A stretch of DNA of 64,000 nucleotides from Ophiura sarsii (Eukaryota; Echinodermata; Ophiuroidea; Amphilepidida; Ophiuridae): NCBI GenBank assembly GCA_035610835.1, contig CM069441.1:103041606-103105605 (forward strand), read 5' to 3'. The notes beneath the pieces were generated by a model, which saw nothing but the letters and a program-made list of their open reading frames with translations, had not been told where the DNA came from and did no database searches. Position numbers and translations under genes: made by a program. Positions 36,996-46,776 of the stretch are shown in pieces. The first letter of the stretch is position 1; every line of letters begins with the position of its first letter.

Positions 36996-37701
36996 GTATA
37001 GTATAAATTAAACTAGCGGGTACCCTCGCTACGCTCGGGTCCTCGCTAGCTGAGTATTATCTAAATTAGGTACCTCCATGATTTGTAGCAAAATGGGCAT
37101 AGATAATGAGTTCAAAATTGTAGATCCCTGAATTAATTTTTTCGTTTGAAATAGACTTTGTTCACAGAAATCTGAGTTTTGTGATATCTTTGCATCTCGG
37201 ACCCAATTTCAATACCCTATTTAGGGGGGAAACAATGTTATAGTTACTCCCATACCCCATATAGTGTATACATGGTATAGAAGATAGTGTGCGGTTAGTC
37301 GTCAACATGATCAAAACGTAAAGGCAATCGTGAAATAGCAAGGTCCTTGATAGTGCCCTTAATCCTAATATCGATGCCACGGCGCCCTTAATAATCCAGG
37401 GATCTTAATAAGGCCTACCCAGAAACGCTAAATATTATTATAGGTATCTCATAATAAGACATGAAATAACCACTCTGGTAGGCCCTACCCCATACATCCT
37501 TAAAATACAGTTATCACAGGTACCCTTAACATTCCATACTCCAGGTACCCAGTGTACCCTTAATAATCCAGACAGGCGGATCCATGATTAAAATTTACGG
37601 GGGGGCTGACCAAGATTTTTTTAAAAATTGTACCAAAATATTATCGTAAAAGGTCCTCATTTTTCTTGCCGTGAGATCGTGAAATTCTGCTAAGTGTGTG
37701 T

Positions 37702-37732
<31 letters not shown>

Positions 37733-37778
37733 GGGGGGGGGGGGTAGCGATGTGGTTATCCTAAAACTGGCAAAACAA
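36996..37778. other. Gene-free stretch up to assembly gap
   Basis: Contains GGTACCCTCGCTACGCTCGG and GTCCTCGCTAGC near 37020-37055, a short self-complementary repeat fragment. Before the gap is a (GT)n tract followed by about 28 G at 37717-37744. No gene seen. Confidence 0.45.
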
Positions 37779-37878
37779 NNNNNNNNNNNNNNNNNNNNNN
37801 NNNNNNNNNNNNNNNNNNNNNNNNNNNNNNNNNNNNNNNNNNNNNNNNNNNNNNNNNNNNNNNNNNNNNNNNNNNNNN
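37779..37878. other. Assembly gap (100 N)
   Basis: Exactly 100 N, the usual placeholder for a gap of unknown size. It begins shortly after a long G tract and truncates the transposon that follows. Confidence 0.99.
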
Positions 37879-38092
37879 TTCTTAATCACAACATGTTACC
37901 ATTAGGTCCTATCTCAATTCAATGGCATATTTGGATTTCTTGAGAGATTACCGTTCTGAAAATATATACTTTTTATGGGGTAGAACAAGTAGTTATTGCG
38001 GTATGCTAATTCGAATTTCAGATGGTGTAAAATGTAAAATCTGGCCATGCAACGGTTAGGGTGGCGAGTTAAAACACATAACCATAACATCA
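37879..38092. mobile_element. Partial GGCCATGTGTTTT-family MITE
   Basis: From TTCTTAATCACAACATGTTA to GGCGAGTTAAAACACATAACC this matches the right half of the element at 23091-23563 closely. Its left half is lost in the gap. Confidence 0.8.
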
Positions 38093-39312
38093 TGGTGAAA
38101 AGTAGGTCGGGGTAAATAGATTTAGGGAATAAAAAGAAGAAAGGAACGGCCTCGAACCGTGGATACAGGAGTCTTGATTTATCAATTTGTTTCTCGGATT
38201 AAAAACAAGTTAACATTTCAATGAATATCTTCATGATTTTCACGGCGCCACCGCAAGTTTCCTCTCTAGCTTCAATATACATTAATGTTGTCCTTGAGCA
38301 TATGGAGATGACGGAATGATCGGATTTGACATGGAATTGCAAAAGGCATTAGGCAAACATTGTCCAACAAATTAGGAATATATCCAACTATTTAATTCAT
38401 CAGACAATTTAATTATTTTTTGTAATTCGATAATACACGTTAATGTGAGGGGAGATTAGACGTTTGCTTAAGTAAGGTACATCAATATCTCGTAACTGAA
38501 TGATGGATCGGATGTAGGCAATTTATTCAATTACTCTGTTATTCAAGTATTAAAACCCTTAAAAACTTTCTAATAACTGTAGAACAACAACAAAAACCTT
38601 TAAAAAGAAGAAAAAAACACAAGCAAACAAAAATGTTAATTAATGTTATATTAGTAGTATGAGCTCAGCACAACCATGGCACAACCAACCTTTAACTTGT
38701 AATAATAACAATTACTGTACCTCATCCAAAATACATAGCACGCAAACTTTAGAAGTCAAGTTACATGTGTGACATCAAATATACAATATTTGTTTATATT
38801 ACATCTTGATGTATCAACTTGTTTCATGAATGAAACAAATAAATACTTTAATCCAGGAACGTCTTTATACGCCGCTGTCAGAGGTTTCTGTTCAAAGTTA
38901 AACGGTCTTTAGTAGTTTTTGAACTGACGGGCTGAGAATCTATGATTGAATTGACATGGAATCGGAAATGAATCAGGCGAACATTTATCCAAAGAGCTTA
39001 CGATTTTGCCCCAATAGTTAGTTCACCAGACGATTTAAAATCAATTTAATACTTTAATCCACTCAGATACTAACCATGCTAACGATATTCAAGTTCATAC
39101 GACGTTTGCTCTAATAATTACACGTTCAAGTAGGCCTAATTGACACTTTTAACAGTTGTGTGCATCCAATCAATCAAAATAATTTAACGAGTAAATCTTT
39201 ATCTCGTATTAAGGAATGAAGCAGGAAATTAATTCAATATTTCTCAATTACTCAACCGTTTTCGAAACCTGTGGCTGAATTAGACCTAACAACTGTAGAT
39301 ACAAAAAGTACG
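38093..39312. other. Gene-free stretch with a 110-bp repeat copy
   Basis: No exon. Sequence at about 38600-38745 (AAAATGTTAATTAATGTTAT, CCTCATCCAAAATACATA) recurs in direct orientation at about 42390-42516. Confidence 0.55.
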
Positions 39313-39316
39313 TTAA

Positions 39317-39819
39317 GGGGGGTGTGGACTCTCAGGTACAGCCTCCGTAAAACTGCCGTAACTTCTTCAATATTCATTTAATCTTTATATAAGTATACAG
39401 TCTTTTGCATAAAAGGGTTCAATGAATCCAACCATGATAATGAAATTGACCATTTTGGAGAAAATTATAAAAAAAACACATTTTAGGTTCTGCAAAGATA
39501 ACTCAAAATATATTTTGTCAAATTTTTTGTCATACTAGTTTCATGATAATCCTGATAACATTCCCCAGGGTGCTTTTTTTTTTTAATATCTTAATTATTT
39601 TTTAGTTATAGACCAAAAAGTGCCAAAAAAATGTGTTTTTTCCCAAAAATGTGATTTTCATGATTTTGAGGTTAAAAAAATGGTCAATTTCATTATCATG
39701 GTTGGATTCATTGAACCCTTTTATGCAAAAAAAACTGTGTACTTATATAAAGATTAAATGAATATTTAAGAAGTTACAGCAGTTTTACGGAGGCTGTACC
39801 TGAGAGTCCACACCCCCTT
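39317..39819. mobile_element. TTAA-flanked palindromic MITE, copy 1
   Basis: GGGGGGTGTGGACTCTCAGG at the left and the complementary end at the right form long inverted repeats of about 160 bp (including CCAACCATGATAATGAAATT), with a short AT-rich centre. TTAA flanks both ends (39313-39316, 39820-39823), as expected of piggyBac-type insertion. No transposase. A second copy is at 43129-43620. Confidence 0.8.
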
Positions 39820-39823
39820 TTAA

Positions 39824-40168
39824 TAAGAGGTAAACTTATTAAACTTATTATTAGTTTGAACAACGAGCGTTTAACCTTAATTAATGAATGTGTATAATAA
39901 TACTGTAGCCCCTCGTGGCAAGAAGGCACATGTGATAAAAGCACACAATTAAATCTTTTGAACAACTCATCAAATTTTGTGAATAGGTATACTTGGTTCT
40001 TCACATCAGCTCTCGATTGTGTAACATTTGTTGATTTCTATGAGCAACCAGCTCCCCACATATCTGTTTTGTGCCGCACATTCCTTTTTTAAAAAGATTT
40101 TCTATATAAATTCAGCCCTATATGGTAGCAAATACACCTGCTTCACACTATTATCACATTCATTTGTA
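39824..40168. other. Spacer between transposons
   Basis: AT-rich; no gene or repeat partner recognised. Confidence 0.4.
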
Positions 40169-40720
40169 CAGGGCGAGTCAAAAAGACTGCAATAGTGGAA
40201 AGAAGCCATTTTGTTTTCAAAACCAAAATGAATTTTAAAACTTTTTAACGTTGCAAGAATGATGTATTTAATCCTCACTTCGTGTGAAAAAATGAAGTCG
40301 ATCGCATTTTTCGTTTGTCCTTGGTGAACCTTTTGACCAGTGTACCCATTTCACACGTTTGTCCACGAGATACCCAAAATATGCATCAGATCGAAAAATG
40401 TGTCTCTCATTCAAATTTGGAAACTTTAGTTCATTTGTGATGTTATTGGAATTGATGCATCCTTTCTTCAGTGGCGTACCGACCGGGAGGCAGGGGGGGG
40501 GGGGGGGGGCAAGTTGCCCCCCCCCCCCCCCCCCCCTGGCTCCATATACCAGGACGCTAAATTCGCAAAACCGGGACGCTAAATTGAATTGGCATAAAAA
40601 AAATAGAGCCTAGGCCGAAAACATTGATAATTGGGCATTATTATTATTTTGTTAACTGATTTTTGGATTTCAAAATTTTGTGACCGTGCGAATTTTTGTG
40701 ACCCTACCCCCCCCCCCCCG

Positions 40721-40752
<32 letters not shown>

Positions 40753-41250
40753 ACTCACGAGGTGACTGACTGGGAAAAATGTTGGGGCAACCTTTTACGA
40801 AAATTTACGCCACTGTCGGGACGACTTATACTTCTGCCCCCCCCCCCCCTGGCTCACATGCCGCGGTACGCGCCTGCCTTTCTTGTTTACATGTGAGTTA
40901 GCAGCATAATCAATTATAATCATACCCATGCTATGAAAGCGTATAATGTTCTCAATTTTAATATAAAACTGACATTTTCCATTTTTTGTTGGCGGGATAT
41001 TCAAATATGAAAATGCAATGTGTGCCATTTCAAGTGAAAATCCCTGTGCTCGTGGACAAACAGGTAAATTTGATTGTGCAGCAAAGAGGGTCACCAAAGA
41101 CAAACGAGAAATGCGGTCGACTTCATTTTTTAACACAAAGTTAGGATTAAATACATAATTCTTGCAACGTTTAAAAAAATGTAAAATTCATTTTGGTTTT
41201 GAAAACAAAATGGCTTCTTTCCACTATTGCAGTCTTTTTGACTCACCCTG
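40169..41250. mobile_element. Mariner-like palindromic element hosting a hAT MITE
   Basis: Ends CAGGGCGAGTCAAAAAGACT and AGTCTTTTTGACTCACCCTG. Inverted similarity extends at least 170 bp inward to ATGAAGTCGATCGCATTTTT and its counterpart near 41110. TA lies at both sides (40167-40168, 41251-41252). The centre is occupied by a separate element at 40469-40876. No transposase frame. Confidence 0.8.
40469..40876. mobile_element. 408-bp hAT-like MITE with perfect 8-bp TSD
   Basis: Left end CAGTGGCGTACCGACCGG, right end CCGCGGTACGCGCCTG, imperfect inverted repeats. Both sides carry CCTTTCTT (40461-40468, 40877-40884), a perfect 8-bp duplication typical of hAT. The interior is dominated by G and C tracts (40494-40536, 40706-40752, 40838-40848). 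Nested inside the mariner-like palindrome, so it is the younger insertion. Confidence 0.85.
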
Positions 41251-41261
41251 TATATACCGTA

Positions 41262-42088
41262 GGGGAGAGCGGGGATAGTCCGCCCCCGGGGCGAGTCCGC
41301 CCACCATGTGTTTCTCATCACGTGACTGTTGAAAAAGTATCAGAATGGTGTTATTTGGTTGCACCGGTCATAGCAAAGTAACTATTAAAACTTCAGACCC
41401 GGTTACACCTCCCATAAGGATTTACCTTCAATAATTGTTTTTGATGATTAAAGTAAAATTATTTGTCATTAAAAATGTTGCATTAATCTAAAGACATCAC
41501 AGCGATGGTACTAACTTGTATAGTCATTCAAAAGGTAAGGGCTTTGCCTAACATATTATGCAGTTAAAAACTTCCCATTCCGTGTTTAGTAGGTATACCA
41601 TGAGATTTACAAAAAAAATGAGCCCTGGGGCGAGTTCGCCATGAGTCGCCGGGGCGAGTCCGCCCATGCCCAATTACACGCTAAGAAGGGGGCGGACTCG
41701 CCCCAGCATAATAAATGGGTACGATGTGTCCATTTCATATGTTGGGGCCACATGGCCTGATTTGTCATAGTTGTGTCTAGTTGACTTTTAATCAATCGTT
41801 ACATGGAATAACTGATAAGTTTCTGCAATATTTAACTTGCCTATGAAGCCGGACGAGCTTGCCCCATCATGAGGGCGAACCTGCCCCGGCGTGAGTAGTG
41901 TGGAGTAAGTCCGCCCTGTTGGAGTTTTTCCTTGCTCCTGCACTCAGTTCTAGAGTGCTGAAACTATGGGGGTATGTAGCTAAGAAACGTAGCTTTCATT
42001 TGGAAGTAGGATAGCTTTCTAACTTGTAAAATGAGTCCACTAGGCAAGCCTGAAAATTAGAGGGCGGACTTGGTGCCCCGCTCTCCCC
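41262..42088. mobile_element. TA-flanked GGGGAGAGCGGGG element with internal repeats
   Basis: Ends GGGGAGAGCGGGG and CCCCGCTCTCCCC with TA on both sides (41260-41261, 42089-42090). The motif GGGGCGAGTCCGCC recurs inside at about 41288, 41631 (variant) and 41650, inverted near 41690, and decayed near 41850-41920. These repeats are not confined to the termini. No coding capacity. It begins ten bases after the end of the neighbouring mariner-like element. Confidence 0.75.
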
Positions 42089-43124
42089 TATTCATGGTAT
42101 TAAGTTATTATAACTAAAATAAGGAATTACTTTGAATTAAAAATGATAGATCTGACCAATGAGTATGTTTATTAACGCAGAAGAAGTAATGGTATTTGTA
42201 CCGCTCGAGTCCCAAGAGGGGGTGGTACACCCGATGACGTCATCCAGGTCAAGGTCCAACGTCAAATGAAACCCTTAGTGACCGGTTCAAGTTCAACGGT
42301 ATTTCAATCACAGGGTCTAGGTTAAAGATTCGATTATATCTGGAGGTTCATGTTCCCGAACTGGTGTTCACCGGGGGAAAATACTTTTAAAAGCTTTAAA
42401 AAGAAAAAACGAGAAACAAAAATGTTAATTAATGTTATATTAGTATGAGCTCAACACAACCAACCTTTAACTTGTAATAACAGTTACTGTACCTCATCCA
42501 AAATACATATCAGCCCAAGTAAAGCGACCTTTTTTGAAATTGTAGACACGCCAAAAGTATAAAGGGCAAGCAATTGATGCCAATTTGTTATGTTGTCCAA
42601 AACTGTTATACTTTACTCATAAAATGTTATGTGACATGATTGATTTAATTAATTAACATATGAAAACCTGAATGTTTAATGTAGATATGAAATAAATTCA
42701 ATCAGGAAGTTTGGGAGTCTATGTTGCAAATCGTTATACTTTTTAATCTGATGTAGTCAAATATGTTCAATTCTTATACTTTATCGAAACCCAGTTAGGG
42801 AAACCACACCTTTCCTGGGAAAAACTAGGCCTACTTATTATATAATCGTTAAACAAGTCGAACCTTTCATGACCCGAATTTATAACACCTGACGCCGAGT
42901 TCATGGTAAAGCTACCAGTCAATTTAAATTATAAAAAGAGAATACAGGGTTGGAAAAACTAAGCTCTTTTTAACTTCATGTATAAGAACACTTAAAGTGA
43001 GTCAGCAAACTGGTTAACTATTCCATTTGTATACTAAGCAACAGTTTTCTTCTGTGTAAAAGTTGTCATATTGTCACAGTGCGATGAAAGGAAACGCCCC
43101 TTACGTTTGGTTGGGGTTCCTCTT
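42089..43124. other. Gene-free stretch
   Basis: About 1 kb. GATGACGTCATCCAGGTCAA near 42233 combines a CRE palindrome with adjacent AGGTCA-type nuclear-receptor half-sites, an unsupported regulatory candidate. The second copy of the 110-bp repeat lies at about 42390-42516. Confidence 0.4.
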
Positions 43125-43128
43125 TTAA

Positions 43129-43620
43129 GGGGGGTGTGGACTCTCAGGTACAGCCTCCGTACAACTGCCGTAACTTCTTCAATATTCATTTAATCTTTAT
43201 AAACGTATACAGTTTTTTTTGCAGAAAAGGGTTCAATGAATCCAACCATGATAATGAAATTGACCATTTTGGAAAAAAATTATCACATTTTTTGGCACTT
43301 TTTGGTCTGTAACTCAAAAAATACAAAATAAGATATTACGCGTATAAAAAAAAACGCTCCTGGGGAATATTATCAGGATTATCATAAAACTAGTATGACA
43401 ACATTTAACAAAATATATTTTGAGTTATCTTTTCCAAACCTAAAATGGGTCAAAAAACATGTTTTTTATAATTTTTTCCAAAATGGTCAATTTCATTATC
43501 ATGGTTGGATTCATTGAACCCTTTTCTGCAAAAAACTGTATACATTTATAAAGATTAAATGAATATTGAAGAAGTTACGGCAGTTTTACGGAGGCTGTAC
43601 CTGAGAGTCCACAGCCCCCC
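43129..43620. mobile_element. TTAA-flanked palindromic MITE, copy 2
   Basis: Same family as 39317-39819, with the same GGGGGGTGTGGACTCTCAGG end and long inverted arms. TTAA at 43125-43128 and 43621-43624. Differs from copy 1 by substitutions and small indels at the AT-rich centre. Confidence 0.8.
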
Positions 43621-43726
43621 TTAAGCTGGTGCACCCTTCAATATACGCGGATTTTGGTGTTAGAACACCCCGGCAATGGCAATACCTGGAGCCAGTGGGT
43701 CCTGACGTGGACAATAGTTTCAGAAT

Positions 43727-44763
43727 GGCCATGTGTTTTTAACTCGCCACCCTTACCGTTGCATGTCCAGATGTTTACATTTTACACCATCTGAGATTCG
43801 AATTAGCATATCGCAATAACTACTTGTTCTACCCCATAAAAAGAATGTATTTTCTGAACGGTAATCTCACAAGGAATCCAAATATGCTATTTGAATTAAG
43901 ATAGGACCTAATGGTAATATGTTGTGATTAAGAATGTTCAAAAAATATCGATTTTTTTTCTTCTTCTTCATATTTTGATTTAAGCTCAATAATATTTGTA
44001 TACCTATCCCAATCATAACTTTACTGTTCATATTAGTTCCTCATGCAATTACCCATCAGCAGAACATAATGGTGGTCAAGGGTAACTTGTTGAATTATAC
44101 TATATCGAGAAGTAAATGAGCACAAACGTTAAATTTCATATAATTAGAGTTTACAAGTATATTTGGGGGGTATGCACCCTATACTGATTTAAACGGCATT
44201 TTTGAATTCCCCTATTTGAGAGCTTTCTAAAAATGTATAATGTTGCTATCATCGGTTAAACACTTTTTTGTTACAGTCATGTATGTAATACGTATGAATT
44301 AGGGCAAGTTCACTGTGTAGCGAATAGGGATAAAGCCAAGGACAATGCAATCGATTCATGATTCTAATTGTTACATAATAGTTGTCACGTTTGTTGAAAC
44401 ACAATCTTATAGAATATAAAATCATCTATAAAATGAGAGCAAAATCATGTTTGTACCATACAGGGATGAGGAGTTATTGTAAATTGAACGTAGAATTGGG
44501 AACATTTTCTATATTCCCATAGAGATTGTACACACCGCCATTACCACCACCCCTAATCCATCATATCTCAGCTGAACAGTTATCGAAATACCTGATTTAT
44601 TCACACAATGTAGCTAGATAAACAGGCTTTCATATGATACCTCAACCATTATAGCTCTACCACGTTTAGTTGTTGCGTTAATAAAGAGAGAGTTGGATGA
44701 TTCGTCACCTAAAAATGCAACGCCACCACTCTTTTTTGGGTGGTGAGATCAAAACACATGGCC
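43727..44763. mobile_element. Full-length GGCCATGTGTTTT-family element
   Basis: Ends GGCCATGTGTTTTTAACTCG and the complement near 44740-44763. Internal sequence matches the reverse complement of 23091-23563, with about 0.5 kb more in the middle (44135-44650). No transposase frame, so still non-autonomous. Terminal target duplication not resolved. Confidence 0.8.
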
Positions 44764-44896
44764 ATATTGCAATGAGCGCATTCAAAATAATAGGGAGTTA
44801 AATCCTGAAGTGATTGAGATTATTGATTAACCCCGAGTCGCCTGGGATTAATTCATAATCTGCAATACGCTCATTGCAATACGAAAAGATTGTCTA

Positions 44897-45152
44897 AGAG
44901 CATGTTTCTATACTGGGCAACTTAACGGTAATTACCGTTAAGTTCCCCAGTAAAAACAGCTTAATAACGTTAATAACCGTTATCTTTTCTATCGGCAAAA
45001 ACCTGCACATTCCAGGTTTGTTACGGTTATTAACGCTAACTTGATCGAGAAGGACGCTTGTAAACTTAGCCGTAATTTTTCGCGAGTAGAAACGGGGGAT
45101 TAAAAAGTTAACTTAGCGTTTACTTTCCAGTGCCTCATTAGAAACACGCTCC
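44897..45152. mobile_element. 256-bp palindromic MITE
   Basis: AGAGCATGTTTCTA at the left pairs with the complement of TAGAAACACGCTCC at the right. Inside, ACTTAACGGTAATTACCGTTAAGT is almost a perfect palindrome and several TTAACGGTTATTAACG-type inverted blocks recur. Confidence 0.6.
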
Positions 45153-45561
45153 AAATCAAGCAGGACCCAGTCGGCTTCCGGTCTTGCCTGGGTGTTGTAA
45201 CACAAAATCCGCGTATTGTCATGTGATAAGTTACGTTAGAAAGTTAATTAAAAATGTAAATTTATATTGTTAGATTGTGACAGCCTCTATTGAAGCCAAG
45301 TTGGGTGTTTGCATGGTGCCCTCAATGAAGCGTTCCACTATTTGCACATGCCAACAGTTCAGGCCTATACTTCAGCTGCCACCACTTGATTTGAATACAA
45401 TGAAGGGCAAATATAGAATAGCAGAATAATAATATCGGGTGTTGCGGTATAGCGGTTTTTCCCAGCGGATATGTACCTTGTGTTCGTAATGCGCACGACT
45501 TTAGAGCTATTAGGGAGGGGTTGGGGGCAGGTTTCAAATAAACATAATTCACTTTCCCCTA
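45153..45561. other. Gene-free stretch
   Basis: No exon or repeat partner recognised. Confidence 0.4.
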
Positions 45562-45716
45562 CACTGCAAAAACTCTAGTGTTAAATGTGCAACACTTTAC
45601 ACTGCAAAAACTCTAGTGTTAAATGTGCAACACTTAGTTGGTGTTAAACGTCTTGGTGTTAAATAACACCACTTGGTGTCACTGGTGTTACTTTTAACAC
45701 CGGAGTTTTTGCAGTG
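45562..45716. mobile_element. 155-bp MITE with ACACTGCAAAAACTC ends
   Basis: Left CACTGCAAAAACTCTAGTG, right CACCGGAGTTTTTGCAGTG; TA on both sides (45560-45561, 45717-45718). The left 38 bp is duplicated in tandem (starts at 45562 and 45600), and GGTGTTAAA recurs several times inside. Confidence 0.75.
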
Positions 45717-45718
45717 TA

Positions 45719-46427
45719 CCTGAACAAAATGCAAGAGCCATGCGATGGGAAGAGATTTTAAAACTCGGAATTCACTTTCACCTAAATGGAACAATATGCA
45801 AACATATCGTAAGTTAAAGGTTGTATTTTGGCGAATAACCCCGTCTGGGGAGGGTCAGTCAATTTGCATTAATAGTTAACATACATATTGGATCTAAATT
45901 GTATTGACGTTAATGGAGATAAAGCACAGCATCTACGATATGATCCTACTGTGCTGGATTAGAGCAAATTACAGCATAACATTTAAACAATTTCTTTTTT
46001 TTAAAACGTGACGTTCTTTAACATATTCGGCAATTATTTTATGAGTTTTTCAAGTGATTTGAAGAAACTAGACATGCATACACATAATCGGTCCATAAGT
46101 TCAAAATCCTTCACACGTACACATGCATTTCCGCCAATTTCATGAATTGTTTGTACAATAATCTAAACCAAATCTTCAGTAATATTCCGTAATATTTGCC
46201 ATATGCGCGAGGATGTTAAAATCTAGCATTAAAAGAAATGGTGACATTATACTTTTTTTAAATGTAGAAAAACCTGTGATATATGATATGGTTTATAGTT
46301 ATGATAATTTCCGTTGGCCTACTTCAAATGATACTGCATCTCGATCGATAAGACTTGAACTTATTGTTACTATAATATGCTAAATTAAAGGTACATTCAG
46401 TACAACACGGAACAACACATTTAAAAT
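45719..46427. other. Gene-free stretch
   Basis: AT-rich, no gene recognised. Confidence 0.4.
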
Positions 46428-46519
46428 TGACAGAATTCTTTAAATATATGTTGAGTTTCTTGCAGGCTGACAAAATTGACAAAATTCTTTAAATATATGT
46501 TGAGTTTCTTGCAGGCTGA
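46428..46519. repeat. Tandem pair of about 46 bp
   Basis: GAATTCTTTAAATATATGTTGAGTTTCTTGCAGGCTG-type sequence (36-46 bp) occurs twice head to tail. The second copy runs directly into the repeat at 46506-46776. Confidence 0.75.
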
Positions 46520-46776
46520 AATCATGGAAATTGAACAGAAAAAGAGTGTCTAACAACGCGCCACTAAAAAGAGTGTCTAACAACGCGCCACTAAAAAGAG
46601 TGTCTAGCAACGCGCCACGAAACCATTTCTTCAGGCAATTATCAAAATTACAATAATTACGACCAAAGTACTAAGTGCCTGAATAAGTTGAATGAGCATT
46701 AGGATATTTCTTTTATGAGCATTTAAGCTGGCCTTATAGCTTAAAATCAAGATTTAAAAGTGTCTATTTTTTCAAA
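46506..46776 (+). repeat. Interspersed repeat, copy 1 (inverted partner at 52.5 kb)
   Basis: From TTGCAGGCTGAAATCATGGA to AAAAGTGTCTATTTTTTCAA this matches the reverse complement of 52544-52757 closely. A 27-bp segment beginning AAAAAGAGTGTCTAACAACG is present three times here (46541-46620) but once in the partner. The left edge coincides with an acceptor-like TTTCTTGCAG. Confidence 0.85.

Noticed and set aside
41193..41381. Frames spanning the junction of two transposons near 41.2 kb
   Set aside because: They cross the boundary between the mariner-like element and the GGGGAGAGCGGGG element, so they are chance frames.
42233..42262. CRE plus nuclear-receptor half-site cluster
   Set aside because: Motif match only, in gene-free sequence between transposons; kept as a remark, not as a regulatory call.
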